64,000 nt of DNA from Podospora pseudoanserina (taxonomy: Eukaryota; Ascomycota; Sordariomycetes; Sordariales; Podosporaceae). Each line of letters opens with the position of its first letter. The stretch's first letter is position 1. The DNA is taken from assembly GCF_035222485.1 (NCBI RefSeq), contig NW_026946672.1:496001-560000 (forward strand), in the 5' to 3' direction. The notes below the pieces were generated by a model. It was not told where the DNA came from. It worked only from the letters and a program-made list of their open reading frames with translations, and did no database searches. The translations under genes were made by a program, and so were the position numbers. Below, in pieces: positions 34,920 to 46,243 of the stretch.

Positions 34920-36086
34920 CTACACAGCAATGGCCTTGAAGTCATCGGCGTAGAAATAGAGATACGGCGTGGCGCCGGAATTGCGGAAGCGCACCTCGAC
35001 CTCACCCTGACCCGTGGCATCGGTGGTGAATGTGATGCCGGTGGGACGGTAAAAGGCAGCGCTGTTGTAACACTGGTTGACGCTACCGATGACACTGCCC
35101 TTGTACAGGATGTCAATGCTGGTGCCGGCGTCATAGTTGAGGCAGCGATACAAGAAAGAGAACGCATAAGTGGTTGACGGGCGCCCGACGAAGGTCTCGC
35201 GTATGGCGATGTATTTGGAACCGGTGGTAGGCGGGTAGGGGCGGACGACAACTCGGCCGCCTGCACAGTAAGAGCCACCTGCCATGCAGGGGTTCACGCC
35301 GTTCACGACATCAAACCTTCCGCCGGTAGAATCCTTTGTATCAGTCCATGGGAGAATGTTGCCGGTATCCAAGTAGTCCTCGAACCCACCGTTGACGATG
35401 ATGTTGGCGGGGATCGTGACGGCTGGGGCGGCGACGGAGACGGTAGCCACCACATTGTCCGTGACAGTCTCAACAACGGTGCTCTGTGTTACCATGTAAG
35501 TCAACAGACGTCCAGAGAGAACAACGGGGCGGAAACACGACGAACCTCGGCCTCAACAACGGCAGTAGTAACAGCGGTCTCCAACACGGTCACGGTAGAC
35601 GCGGTAGCGGTTGACAGAATGCAGCTGCAGGCCTTGCTGATGCGATCCTCATTGGACGAACACTGGGAGGCAATGACATCTGTCGGGTCGGGCAAGGCTG
35701 GATCAACTTCGGTGATGGTGGGAGCTCGCTTCTGGTAGATGGTCGAACGTTCGCTGCCAGTCCTGCATGGGGATGTGTGTGAGCAAAAGATAAGTATTCA
35801 TGTAATGGAGGAAGCAGACCACGTACACTGTAAATGTTGCCGTGGTGACAGTGAGTGTCGTTAAGGCCGTCTCGACATTGAGCAGAGTCGATGTGACCGT
35901 CTCGACCTCGGTGACGGTGGTGGTAGCGGGTTCCAAGGCCAACCAAGAAGAGCAGAACGACTCTCCGAACGCAGGGTCGGCAGCAATAGCACCCAAGCAC
36001 TTGTTGGAGCCGCACTTGTTGGTACAAGCCGCGTTGGACACGCCGGCCAGGACGCCGGCGCTGATGCAGAGCAACCAAGACCTCAT
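34920..36086 (-). CDS. Secreted protein with C-terminal carbohydrate-binding-like beta-sandwich domain
   Basis: Three exons, 36086-35827, 35762-35546 and 35483-34920, encode 346 residues. Introns are 64 and 62 nt; the second starts with the weaker donor GTTCGT. A signal peptide (1-19, ending GVSNA) precedes two short Cys-containing segments (CTNKCGSNKC and CSSNEDRISKACSC). Long Thr/Val-rich stretches lie between them (TVTEVETVTSTLL and similar), probably O-glycosylated. The last 160 residues (from IIVNGGFEDYLDTGN) look like a jelly-roll of the CBM4/9 or galactose-binding type: NGGFE opening, PWTD, YIAIRETFVGRPSTTYAF, and a closing VRFRNSG...YADDFKAI strand. Proteins of this architecture are common in Sordariomycetes as wall-associated or secreted proteins of unknown function. 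No GPI signal is visible. The gene model is good; the domain call is by pattern. Confidence 0.8.
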
Positions 36087-38465
36087 ATCGTCTGTCCAAC
36101 TACCCGAGGTAGTTAAGTTGATGTTGTTGTTTGAAAACGAATGTAATTGTTCAAGAAGAACTACGAAACAGAGGGCCAAAAATGAGTGACGCGGAGAGGA
36201 ACTCTGGAGGAGAAAGGACAAGAAAACAAAAACATGATGGACTTTTTTCCACTTTTTAATCAAGCATCAATGCCTGCTCTCTTTCATGCAGTTTCAAATG
36301 CACTATTGGGGGGCTTAAAATTTGATGGATCTATTTGAGCCGCACTATTGACGTCCTGGCTGTAAACAGTCATGCTCTGACAGCCGCTCAGCACGTGCCA
36401 CCCCGGGATCGAGCTGAAAACCCCTGGGATTTTGATCGGTCTGGATCGTGACAGGGATCCGAACATGGAGTGTCCCATCATCCGGCCAGTCGGAACCGAG
36501 ACCCACCCACTCCACCGGGCCAGCCAGCCACCGTATCGACATTGGACCTTTTTTGTGCATCACAAACATGGCATTTGCGCTCTGCCAGTTCAACCAGCAG
36601 TCTTGGCTGAGATTTCTGTGTTGTTGGAATCTCGGGCTTCTTCTATCCTCCCCTGGCCGTGCACCAAATCCCCTCACATCCGCAAAAGCAGGCGCGTCAT
36701 GTCAAAGTTGGGCCCACAAAATCTTGAAGGAAGCTCCGGAGGACAAGCTCCCACTGTGGCGGCGATGTTTATCCTGGTTTCTGTGTCGGCTTGGACGTAA
36801 CAGGGTGGGGGGCGGGCGGGAGGTCACCGAGCTCAGATTGCTGAAGAATTTGCATGTATCTCTCCGCCAATAGGCCGTGGAGACAGACTTACCGGCGATA
36901 CATTTTTAGGGGACTCCGGGATGGGTGTCTGGGAGCCTGAGAAGCATGTTTCCCGACACTTTCTTTGCCAAGGTTGGCGAGAGGATTGTAGTCAAACTCC
37001 AAGATGGAAGGTTCAAAAGCAGATACACCGTGAACGTTGCTTGCCGGGGATTGCAAGACGCGGGCGGTACCTTGCGTAATTCGGACCAAAGAGAAATATA
37101 CCAGGCAGGTAAACTTGGGGAATGACAAAGATAAACAATGGCGGCCATACCTCTGAAATCCGGTTCTGATGGCTTTGCGGATGGTAGTTAAGGTACCTCC
37201 ATTTACTTTTCAAGCATACCGTCGTTGTTTTTGGGTTCGATGTTGAGGCTGAGTTGAACAGGAAGAATGGTTACAGGGAGTTCTCCCGCGAAGTGAAGGA
37301 AAAGCTGGTACGGATAGGTAGGTAGGTAGCTATATCCTAGTTTAGCTCCGGGTCACAGGTTCAGTCATCTGATCTTCTGGCATGTATACACTCTTGTTGT
37401 GCAGCTACCCACCCTGCTCTTTTGCTGTCTTGGCCCAGCCTCAAAGCAGAGAGCGGCATTTCTTTACTCTGGTCTTGGATGAGACTACAAAGGGCATTAC
37501 AGCCGCTTGCTGTTGTGGCTATTGTCCATCTCATGTTCGTGAACATTTGTTTGCTTTTGATACAGCCTTCTCTTTGTCGAACGTTGGGGGGATATACCCC
37601 TGGTGGTTGCTGGGCCAACGCTCCACGAGCAACATCGCGCCAAGCCGCCACCTCTTGTCCAAACTCAGATTAAGATACGAGGAAAAGAATAAATAATAGG
37701 GTTGAAGTAAGGAATGTATTCTTATCGATTATCTGTTACAACTTCCCGCCCATATACTAGTCGTCCACATTTAACCCCTGTTTCCTGGACTGGGAACGTG
37801 GAGCTTCAGAACCAGAGGGCTATTGGGTGGCACTGTAACTATGGTGGGTGGTGATGAAACAGGAAACTTCGAACTGTTGGCTTTTATCCCATCCGCAAAC
37901 ATCTCATTATGGGAACAAAAAGATAAGGTTGGTACGTACCGGCTTTTCGTCTCACGACTATCACTGATGGTGAGGAATGTCCCCAGCGACAACACCCTTG
38001 AAGACTATAACTGATTCAATGCGAACCGTCCCAGGGGCGAAACCACAAGACAGGCGTCTTTGAGAGGGCCTCCCTCAAAGATAATAAAGACGGGGTGCGA
38101 CTTCCCGACTTCCCGGGCCAGATTCCGTCAATTGAATACAGGTAATCCAATCCGGGTCATCACTTGTGAGACCGTGCATGGCGGTTTTGTTGTACATAGC
38201 TGTTAGCTTGCCATGCAGGACCCGCGAGCCGGTGATTCTCGTGGATCTGCTGTATGTGGTGATGGGATGAACTGCAATGGTGGCTGGCCTCCCGTTCCGA
38301 GCGCGGCTTAGTCGCTAATCTATCTGATATGCCGGACCACGCTCCTCGCCGAAGTAGGAATTGGGGGCCAGTTCGGTATCGTTCTCGTATTGTGCTATGT
38401 CACGCACAAACCGCAGAGTCATGACAGAAAGAGCGCAACAGGCTGATGGTACGTTGCCATCGTTT
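36087..38465. other. 2.4-kb intergenic region
   Basis: No supported gene. The permitted frames are short and in competing phases. A TAGG tetranucleotide run sits at about 37317-37327. The start of the region is the promoter of the secreted-protein gene on the minus strand. Confidence 0.5.
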
Positions 38466-38849
38466 TTACGACGATGCTGAAACCCGCACCAGGATGCTTG
38501 GGCAATTTTGCAACGCTAGGCTGCGGACAATAGCGACATCCAGTCCTTGTGCCCATGAGGTGCCGTCTCTGACAGCCTTCCAAAGGTCCGGCGACATTCT
38601 TCTCAGTCCCCCAGCCATAAGATCGCGGTGGTAATGGCAGGCTGCGAGAAGCTCCCAGACACAATTGTGGAAAGTGTGATAGAAGATTCTTCTGGCAATG
38701 AGCTGAGAGCGGTAAGTCCCATTGGACATCTTGTCCATATTGCTTGGATCTTCATGACATGGAAGAGTCAATGGTCGGTCGGGTTCGAACAGAAGTCCGG
38801 GCAGCTTGGCTGCCAACTCGCTGAGAAGTGTCTCGGACGGGGCGGACAT
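38466..38849 (-). CDS. Hypothetical protein, 127 residues
   Basis: An open frame from the ATG at 38849 (MSAPSETLLSELAAKLPGLL) to a stop at 38466. The product is soluble, with a helical N-terminus and a central RRIFYHTFHNCVWELLAA segment. Just upstream on the same strand are a GTAAGT donor (about 38920) and a TTGACTTGCTCGTCAG acceptor directly before the ATG context, so an intron in the 5' leader is plausible. I recognise no family. The gene could instead be part of a larger decayed gene, as the frame also runs open upstream. Coding status is uncertain. Confidence 0.35.
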   Translation of the reverse strand: MSAPSETLLSELAAKLPGLLFEPDRPLTLPCHEDPSNMDKMSNGTYRSQLIARRIFYHTFHNCVWELLAACHYHRDLMAGGLRRMSPDLWKAVRDGTSWAQGLDVAIVRSLALQNCPSILVRVSASS

Positions 38850-40338
38850 GGTGCTGACGAGCAAGTCAAGGGTTAACTCAGATCGGTTCGAGGGTAAAGA
38901 TGGAAGGTTGTACTTACGAGATGCATAACCTGGAAGTGGTGGAAAGTTGAGGTAGCCTTTTCTAATCGAAGATGGGTGCCGACGCCAATTTCCAGTCTCG
39001 TGGTTGTCGCAGAGGAGGTGTTGGGGGGGAGTTAGAAAAAGTGCCAGACTGTATCGACTGCGAGCTCCCACTGGCAGATTGTTCAGCAGCACTGACCGCA
39101 CTAGGGCACTGTCCTCAATTTTGAAGCCCACGAAATTTGAAATCTGAAAAGGCCTGGGTTGGGATGGAAGTCATTGTGCATTTTAACAAGTCGCAGTCAG
39201 GTAAGTCGTGTTGGCAGGAGCGCGGTTGGGTCAAACACCACCACCAAAACACATGTTTCAGCTGATTAGAACCCTTTACAGGTGGTTGGTTTAGTTTAAC
39301 TTAGTAATGGTACCTCTTGGGCACGCATTCAACTGTGACCTCGGTGGAAAGGCTGACGAATTGGCACTGCCAGGGCAACTGGGAGCAGGACCATAAACCT
39401 TGATGGCTGGAAAGCCCGCTGCAGCATCCAACAAATTGGAGAGCCCTTCTAATGGTACAGTGGTAAGTGGGAGCACATGCAGTTGCCCGCGTTAGTGCTT
39501 TCTTGTTCGTTGGAGAGTTCAAAACATGGAGTCTGCGCTGCTTTTACGATTCCGTATTGGTGGAAGCCGGCCTCAGGGAGTTGCCCCCCCTGGCTTCCCA
39601 CTTACCTTGAATAATCCAGGTTCAAATCCTGGGGTGAAGCATCAAGTCCTTGTTCTCCTTCATTTTATGTCTTTGTTTTTGTTTCCTTTTGTGTCACTCC
39701 TAGTTAAGGTACACAGGAAATTATCATTAAAATAGTTTCAAGATGATACCAAAATAATCTCATGGTGTGGCAGAGGTATACTCTACCCTGGTGTTTTTGT
39801 GTCAACTATCTCCTACATCTCTATATTACAAGCTTATTTATCTGCTTTACTTGATAATACCTAGGGTATGTATTTTATTTATGTATTAATAGATAATTCT
39901 TCCTTATAGTAAAACTCTTGTGACTACGTGCATATACACACATTCGAGAGCATCTTGCAAAGGACACTCAATTCTCAAACTTAGCTGATTGGATACTTCA
40001 CAGTTCTTGTCGACATTGGTACCATTCAAAGGCGCGTTAAGATTACAAAAAATATCCTAGTAAAACATTTTGCCAGCCTCTGCTTATTCCAGACCCTACG
40101 GAGCACGAGGACCGGCTAGAACATCGATAGCCTGACACGACCTCTCTCCTTCATCGCTTGCCCTCACCGACTACCTACTCCACACACGACTCGGGTATCA
40201 TCAACACCAAAAGCCAAATAACAAAGAAAGCACCTATGCCCCAAGCCAAGTCAGCGGGAGCTCGATCAGAATCGAGACCAAGACAACCCACCCACCAGTT
40301 TCGATTACCGCCCCTCTCCTCTACTCCCCATTCGGCAC
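38850..40338. other. Intergenic region with AT-rich part and a tRNA-like fragment
   Basis: A T-arm-like sequence (TCCAGGTTCAAATCCTGG, about 39607-39624) has no matching acceptor or D arm, so it is not called a tRNA. From about 39.7 to 40.1 kb the sequence is AT-rich without open frames. Nothing else is seen. Confidence 0.5.
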
Positions 40339-40947
40339 CTAAGCCTGGGCCGTGATGACAGTAGTCGTCGCCCCCTTCACCACTTCCACATCCTCCTTCT
40401 TCACGCCGTCCTTCTCCTCGTCATCCTTCTTGGTCGCCGTCTCCTCCCCCTCCGGCACAGCCTCCAGCTTGGTCTTCTTCGCCTTCTTCTTCTTGTCCTT
40501 CTTGTCGGCCGCGCCCTCCTCACCCTCAACGTCGCTTCCCTCGGCGTCGGCCTTCTTATCGGCCCTCTTGACACTGCTGAGGCACCCAAACAGGGACTTG
40601 AAGATGGCAGCGACCTTCTTGAGGGGGTTCTTCTTCTTATCTTTGGTGGACGAAGCAGAGGATGAGGAAGAGGATGACGAGCTGGAGTTTTCCTCGTCGT
40701 TGTCAGATTTCTTGGCCTTCTTCTCCTTCTTGGCCTTCTTCTTGTCGTCGGCCTTGGTCTCCTCGGCGGCGGCGGCCTCCTCGGGTGTGTTGGCGGCGAC
40801 GGCAGCATCAGCAGTGGGGGCGGCGGTGGTCTCCTCCGTGGCAGCAGCAGCGGGCTTGGGCTCCTCAATGGCGGGAGCGGCGGTGGGAGCAGGAGGGACA
40901 GCGACACCGTCGAGCTTGAGCTCGAGCTTCTGTTGTTCTTCGGCCAT
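40339..40947 (-). CDS. Low-complexity Lys/Glu/Ala-rich protein
   Basis: Single-exon gene of 202 residues starting MAEEQQKLELKLDGVAVPPA. The N-terminal half is Ala/Pro/Glu-rich. The middle has Lys-rich blocks (KADDKKKAKKEKKAKK) and a run of ten serines. A short non-repetitive stretch (NPLKKVAAIFKSLFGCLSSV) could be an amphipathic helix, and the C-terminal part is again Lys/Glu-rich. No domain is recognised and the protein is probably largely disordered. A strong purine-biased codon pattern makes the reading frame believable. In the same location the opposite strand is open in another frame, which is expected from the repeats. Nuclear or nucleolar location is possible from the Lys clusters but not shown. 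Confidence 0.65.
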   Translation of the reverse strand: MAEEQQKLELKLDGVAVPPAPTAAPAIEEPKPAAAATEETTAAPTADAAVAANTPEEAAAAEETKADDKKKAKKEKKAKKSDNDEENSSSSSSSSSSASSTKDKKKNPLKKVAAIFKSLFGCLSSVKRADKKADAEGSDVEGEEGAADKKDKKKKAKKTKLEAVPEGEETATKKDDEEKDGVKKEDVEVVKGATTTVITAQA

Positions 40948-41858
40948 TTTTGGTGGTGATGTGGGGAGGTAAAGACTGTGAGGGAGGAAAGTTCAACTCG
41001 AAAGCGAGTGTGAGAGCGGTGGAAAAAGGGAAAAGGAAAAGAAGGGAATGAAGGAATGAAGAAGATGGAGGAGAGAGCGAGTGAGAATGGAGGAATGAAG
41101 GAGAAGATGAAGAGTTTCTTTCTGCTAAAAAGGGAAAAAAGGGGGGGCTTTGCGTGGAGCCTCAATCTAACATCACCTTTTCAGTTTGTCATTGCTGCTG
41201 GGGCCCGCTCTCAGGCCTTCCCTTCTTTTGACCCCAACACTTTCATCAAGCACTTTCTTCACCACCGGCCGGCTGTCAAAATTACCATATCACGTATCGG
41301 CCAAATGGCTAATCTCGGTCGGGAGGTTACGAAGTAGAGACTCTGTACCTAGCGTTCGTCGCGCGAAACCCAAGCGGCGGCAACCCTGGAAATTGGATTT
41401 CGGGGTGATACCGACACGCCGCTGCCATCTCGGCAAACAAAATGTTATCAGCTCTCGCAATCTCACACAGGTCGACACCACCGTCTCACCGATACCAGCC
41501 CAGCAGAACGCAATCTGGCACGGACAGGCAGTGCGCGCCCAACGACAGCTCCCACGTTGCGGTTGACACCTGCGCCAAGCCCGACATTGCGGGCGCTATC
41601 GCCATGTCAATATTTGCCAAGAAAATGGTTCCAGAACGCCGCCCGAGCCCCTGGACCCACCTCTCACGGCGGGTAAATCCCCGGGTCGGGACCCCCGATC
41701 GCGTTAGTCAGGGGCATTGGCCTCATCCGTCCGATTGCGATCGTGGCAGACCCAAGATCGCGGATTAACAAACATGATCGTCGCGGGAAAAAAAATGTTG
41801 AACGGCGTGGATGGTGATCATTTATTTGCGTGTGGTCGATCCAAGTTATATGCTGTCA
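40948..41858. other. Intergenic region upstream of the Lys-rich protein gene
   Basis: A GA-rich leader or promoter segment lies at about 41.03-41.15 kb. The remainder is GC-balanced without a supported gene and ends in the 3' region of the DUF1308 gene. Confidence 0.5.
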
Positions 41859-43787
41859 TCACGACTGTTCCTCTTCCCTCTCTTCACCCTCCTCCACCTC
41901 TCCTTCAGGCACCTTCAGCTTCCCATTCCCATTCCTCTCCCTCGTCCCATCTCGCCCCGTCATCTTCCTCCCAAACGACTTCTTGTCCTCATGACCAACC
42001 CCCTCCCAAGTCTTTGTATCCGGCAGCCCGTACGTACTGATCCCTCTCCCCCATGTGGTCCAAGGAAACGTCCATCTCACCACCTCTTCCGGCACATCCC
42101 CACCATCCGGCAGCATGTCCCTCCAATCTTTTGGCTTGTCTCGGTGGATGAGGTACCCGCCTAGATGTCGATGCCAGATGTCTGGCGGTCTTTGGTCCGG
42201 ATACTTTCCTTTGCGTGACGCGTCTGGGTCACGAGTCCAATGGGACGCGATCGAGAGCTGGACTTGACGCTCGATGCCGCGGTGGCCGGTGACAGTGGTG
42301 ACATCGTTGGCCCAGCCGTATAGGTAAACAGAGCGGTTCAGCAAGGAAAGGTCGCTGGATACGCCGAGAGCCATGGGAGGGAGGCGGCCGGAAGAGATAA
42401 GAGAAGGGACCTCGTCATGGGTGATGTCTGGGACGACTTGAACCGGGAGTTGGAGGTCACCGGGAACTGGGACGGTGGACCATTTCTGGAGGGATTGGCG
42501 CAGTTCGTCTGCGGAAAGTGATGGACTGGTAGGGTCGGCCGAAGGCGGGATGATGAAGGATGCGCGGGTCTCTTCCGAGTGGGTTGAGATGGCGCTGATG
42601 AGCTTGCGAAAGTATTTTGCGGCGAACTCGGTGCACACCAATTTCTTGCCCCGCAAGGCAGGATGCAGCACTGTGGCTAGGATGTCTTGACGAGACACCA
42701 GCTCATTATTATCGGTTTCGTGGTCGGCAACAGAGCGAGTGATGATTTCTTGCTGCACAAGAGGCTGCAGCGGGATGGGGCCATGATGAAGATCTGTGAC
42801 GAGAGCCACGAGTGCGCTAGGGTCCAGGTTGACGGTCTCGGTGATTGTATTGCAGTCGTCTGGAGAGACGACCAGGTCACGCTCATGAATCAGAGTCTGG
42901 ATGGCCGTTTCAAGAGGAGGAGGGTCGTTGACAAGGAACGGACTTCCTGCGCAGCTCAGCTCGACCTTGACATCGGTTCCGCCAACCTTGTTTTTAATGT
43001 GATCCAGCACCCTGTCGACAACAGCTGATTGTCCTTCCTGGAGGCCAGGCAAAATCAGATGAAGGTGACGGCAGTGATTCCACCTCGCAGCCAAGATGAC
43101 CTTGGAGACTGCATCGACGAATTCGGTATGGCCGAACCCGTTTCCTTCGTCGTCACCAGCCTCATCCCTTTCGTCCTCAGAATCAGCATCGCTTTCCCAA
43201 CCTTCTGCCATGACTTGATACTCCAGTGTCCTAGCGGAAATGGACAGAAACTTTATCCATGTCTTTCCATTATCCACGACAGCATCAACAGTGACAACCT
43301 TTTCTTGAAAGGGCTGGTCCTTGTAAGCCAACCACCCGCTACCAGTCGGCACCGCGACGCGAGGACTCCTCGGGAAGTCTTTGTTGATGGCCACCAGCCC
43401 ATGACACTTTTTGACCAGAGACCACCGGTCATTCCAGCAGCAAGACCTTATACCCATGTACTGAGCGGCGGAAATGTTGTTGCCATTGTCAGATTTTGTG
43501 TTTCGCTTTTGAACCACCTTATACAATGCGCGCTGCTGGACTTTGAGGAGAGGATAGAGTCCGTAGATGGGCCGAGATGCGTCTTTGGAAGCATTTGCGA
43601 GGGTGCTAAGCTCGTCTATGCAGGTTCTCCATTGTGCCAGGAGGGACTCGATGTAGCTGTCTAGCTCTGGACCTGGTTCCATTTCTGCTATTTTGGCGTT
43701 TGGTTTGGTCCGAATCGGGAGACTTGTCGATGAGTCATTGGGCTCTGATGGCGACAATTGTTCTGTTGTCGTTTCACCTGTAGCCAT
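41859..43787 (-). CDS. DUF1308 family protein (C7orf25-like)
   Basis: Intronless gene. The ATG at 43787 starts a 642-residue protein (MATGETTTEQLSPSEPND). The first 90 residues are partly disordered and helical. The N-terminal domain has a conserved CCWNDRWSLVKKCHGLVAIN segment and GSGWLAYKDQPF, then WIKFLSISARTLEYQVMAEGW. An acidic linker follows (ESDADSEDERDEAGDDEGN). The C-terminal region starts around TVNLDPSALVALVTDLHHG and continues with KKLVCTEFAAKYFRKLISAI, which resembles the PIN-like nuclease fold proposed for the DUF1308 family. The family is widespread in eukaryotes but its role is unclear; catalytic residues cannot be confirmed by eye. The last 50 residues are Glu/Arg-rich. The frame is open upstream of the ATG, but composition changes there. 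Confidence 0.8.
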   Translation of the reverse strand: MATGETTTEQLSPSEPNDSSTSLPIRTKPNAKIAEMEPGPELDSYIESLLAQWRTCIDELSTLANASKDASRPIYGLYPLLKVQQRALYKVVQKRNTKSDNGNNISAAQYMGIRSCCWNDRWSLVKKCHGLVAINKDFPRSPRVAVPTGSGWLAYKDQPFQEKVVTVDAVVDNGKTWIKFLSISARTLEYQVMAEGWESDADSEDERDEAGDDEGNGFGHTEFVDAVSKVILAARWNHCRHLHLILPGLQEGQSAVVDRVLDHIKNKVGGTDVKVELSCAGSPFLVNDPPPLETAIQTLIHERDLVVSPDDCNTITETVNLDPSALVALVTDLHHGPIPLQPLVQQEIITRSVADHETDNNELVSRQDILATVLHPALRGKKLVCTEFAAKYFRKLISAISTHSEETRASFIIPPSADPTSPSLSADELRQSLQKWSTVPVPGDLQLPVQVVPDITHDEVPSLISSGRLPPMALGVSSDLSLLNRSVYLYGWANDVTTVTGHRGIERQVQLSIASHWTRDPDASRKGKYPDQRPPDIWHRHLGGYLIHRDKPKDWRDMLPDGGDVPEEVVRWTFPWTTWGRGISTYGLPDTKTWEGVGHEDKKSFGRKMTGRDGTRERNGNGKLKVPEGEVEEGEEREEEQS

Positions 43788-44053
43788 TTCACAGGTATTT
43801 CCGATTCCTGTCAGTCGAATTTGTAGTGAGATGCTGATATGCCTTGGCGATGCTGCTTTGGTTATTATTTTGAGCTCGTGCTGGATGGATGGACGTCGGA
43901 TTGATGGGGGTGAATGGAGGGGCAGCAAACAGCACAAAAATAGAGGGGCAACTCTTGGCGCATCCAGGGTAGCTTCACAACATGGAGAACAACAGAACCA
44001 GTGACTGCTAGCCACATAACACCACAACTTTCCACAATCTCCATAACAAAGAA
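43788..44053. other. Short spacer between the DUF1308 gene and tRNA-Ser
   Basis: Promoter of the DUF1308 gene on the minus strand and upstream flank of the tRNA. No other feature is seen. Confidence 0.6.
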
Positions 44054-44135
44054 GGCGCGATGGCAGAGTGGTCTAATGCGTGAGACTTGAAATCTCATTT
44101 CTTCGGAAGCGTCGGTTCAAATCCGGCTCGCGTCG
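44054..44135 (+). tRNA. tRNA-Ser (anticodon TGA)
   Basis: The acceptor strand GGCGCGA (44054-44060) pairs with TCGCGTC (44128-44134), with one G-U pair. The D arm is followed by the anticodon stem TGAGA/TCTCA enclosing CTTGAAA, giving anticodon TGA. A long variable arm (TTTCTTCGGAAG) is diagnostic of a class II tRNA. The T arm is GTCGGTTCAAATCCGGC. The discriminator is G, as expected for serine. A run of T from 44136 is the pol III terminator. No intron is present. Confidence 0.96.
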
Positions 44136-44531
44136 TTTTTTTGGTGATTCTGGGAATTGACAACTCCAATCAGCTGATTTCAGCTCCAGCTTGCATCTCT
44201 GTGCATTATCTGGGTCCAGAGCGGGCGGTCATCGTGGATAACTTGTGTCCGGGTGCTTGTGTGCTGTGTGCCTACCAGCCTACAGGGGCTGCCAGGCAAC
44301 AACGCCTTGGCGCCAGAATCTTAGGCAACAACGCCCCCAAAACGCTCTCGCTACATCCACACGCGGATGGCATCACGTTGTATCATTTCACAAATATATT
44401 TTATAAAAACGAGCCCTTGGAACCTCCTGCATGATGGGATCCTGTGCATTCTTCATACTCGACATTTTGCCGCCATGTTTGTCACCCCCTATGGCCCCTT
44501 GTCCCACAACTGCTTGCTGACACTCCCGCAG

Positions 44532-46243
44532 GAAGACCCAACGCGATGAGACGACTGTTGATCTTGCTCAACTCTTGCTTGACTTGGAATTAGGAGCTCC
44601 GGTCAACGTTAAGGGCATCGATAGTGACTTCCACGTCAGTGTCTTTATCGAGGTTGATGAAAATGGCATTCGTGTCCGCATGATTGACAACCAGGGGAAG
44701 GTTAGGGTGCCGCCATGCAAAACTACATACCCATTCTCAAAGAGACTACGATGGACTCGCAAGCGTCAAAATGATGACATCCAGCGGCAAATGCAGTCTC
44801 TGGACCCTCGATGCTTGCTGTTTTTCTATTTTATTCGATCTCTCACGCTGCAAAACGACGCCTTTACTGGCGAACGAGGGGAGACAAAGCAGTGGTCGAG
44901 AAGGGCTAGTTGGCGCCCTGTAGAAAATGAGAGTCATTGTGTCGAGCTACGCAGTTGCACTCAGGTCGTCCGTCATGCTCGCAAGGGCAAAGGGGGCCAC
45001 GCCGAAAGCCCACAAACTTCCGAAAACACAACCCGGTTTCATGTGATAAAAAAATCTACCTTGGATAGCGCCACCCGTAATTGTCTTGCTATGGCCTTTC
45101 CAGTTTGTCAGCATGGGGTTGGTCCGTGGACAAAGGATGAATACAGCTTCTCCTATGCTTACAGGAAACCCAGTCCGTTCAAGGTGAGTCCGGCGGTTTC
45201 ACTCGACTGTGGGGTGCAAGGCTGACATTTAGATGCTGTAGTTTCTCATACATGCAGACAGATGGGGTGTACATGACCACACAAAACCCTACCGACGAAT
45301 ACACCAAGACCATAAGATGACCGAATTCCACGCCCGGGCCATGGCCAAATGTTTCAAGGACTTGTCCGAGATTCCTTCGCTTCGATATACCTGGATCCAG
45401 TTCCTCCCGTCCATGGATCTTCTCAAAAGTTATGATGCACGGCAGGGGAATGGGATCTGCAGAGACGGTGGAGTCTGCGCGACACTGCCTCGTTGGCTTT
45501 CCGTCCTCCCTGTCCTTGAAACCGAAGATGACCCTGACCGACAGGAGCTCCACGCCATGAGCGACCTTCGCCTTGCTCTCGCTGAGGGTCCCGATCCCGA
45601 GAACGAAACCTCGGTCCCGGATGTCTTGAACGGACCCCTCACATTCCCCGAGCCTTCTGCTCGGCTTCCAAGCTCTCGCATAACAAGGCGTCAGAGCGGC
45701 AATCTCGCCGCCAGTCCCAACACCACACCGACACTCGCGTCTCTGTCCTTATCCTCAAAATACCGCCGAAGTGACCTAGAAGTCGTGCTAAGAGACTACG
45801 CCCTCAACCTCTTCCCAACAGAAGCAGCCATCACCAACATCCTTGAGTCTCTTGTCAAAGAAAGCAAAACCGCAGCCTGGTACTCGAGATTCTTTTTCCT
45901 CCGCTCCCAAAACGAAGCCTGGCACTCTCGAACCTCTCGGTTTCTGTTGTTAGCATACACAAAAACGCTTGGGCGTTCTCGCTTTGAAGCCGGACATCAC
46001 GATGAGTGGAGGAGGCTTGTCAAGTCTATACACTTTATCCCGCTTAACTCGGGAAAGCTGCAGTCAGTAGAGGAGAACATGCGTGTTGGGTTGTATGCAC
46101 CTGAGGATAAAAAGGGGAGGCGGTTAGTGGAGTTTGAGGGTGATTGGACGAAGCTGGAGATCCCAGTGATAGCGCTTGGTGCGTGGAATAATCCAGAGTG
46201 TAGGAAGTTGATTGAGAATGTGAGGTATGTTGCTAGGAAATAG
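44532..46243 (+). pseudogene. Decayed fragment of an HSP90-type (sacsin/NO VEIN-like) fungal ATPase
   Basis: Pieces in order match a large fungal family with an N-terminal HSP90-like ATPase domain. QMQSLDPRCLLFFYFIRSL (about 44.8 kb) fits the 'LLFMKNLRKI' block. NCLAMAFPV and DEYSFSYAYRKPSPFK (about 45.07-45.18 kb) fit 'VVLAFPL...VFAFLPVR.GF'. A 57-nt intron-like segment (GTGAGT at 45184 to TAG at 45240) then joins to FLIHAD. LRYTWIQFLP (45.39 kb) fits 'LRYQWMRYLP', and later KYRRSDLEVVL, EAWHSRTSRFLLLA and KSIHFIPLNSGKLQSV follow family order to a stop at 46243. Frame changes occur near 44.75 and 45.26 kb. The ATP-binding boxes upstream and about two thirds of the normal 1500-1700 residue length are missing. 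An exon-like start sits at an acceptor at about 44531. This is a relic of a host gene, though a short transcribed product is possible. Confidence 0.6.

Noticed and set aside
39600-39640. Possible tRNA gene (GGTTCAAATCC box)
   Set aside because: Only a T-arm-like hairpin is present; no acceptor partner, D arm or anticodon arm can be drawn around it.
40401-41165. Pro/Arg/Ser-rich frames overlapping the Lys-rich protein gene
   Set aside because: They are alternative readings of the same purine-rich repeats; the frame starting MAEEQQK has the better start and composition.
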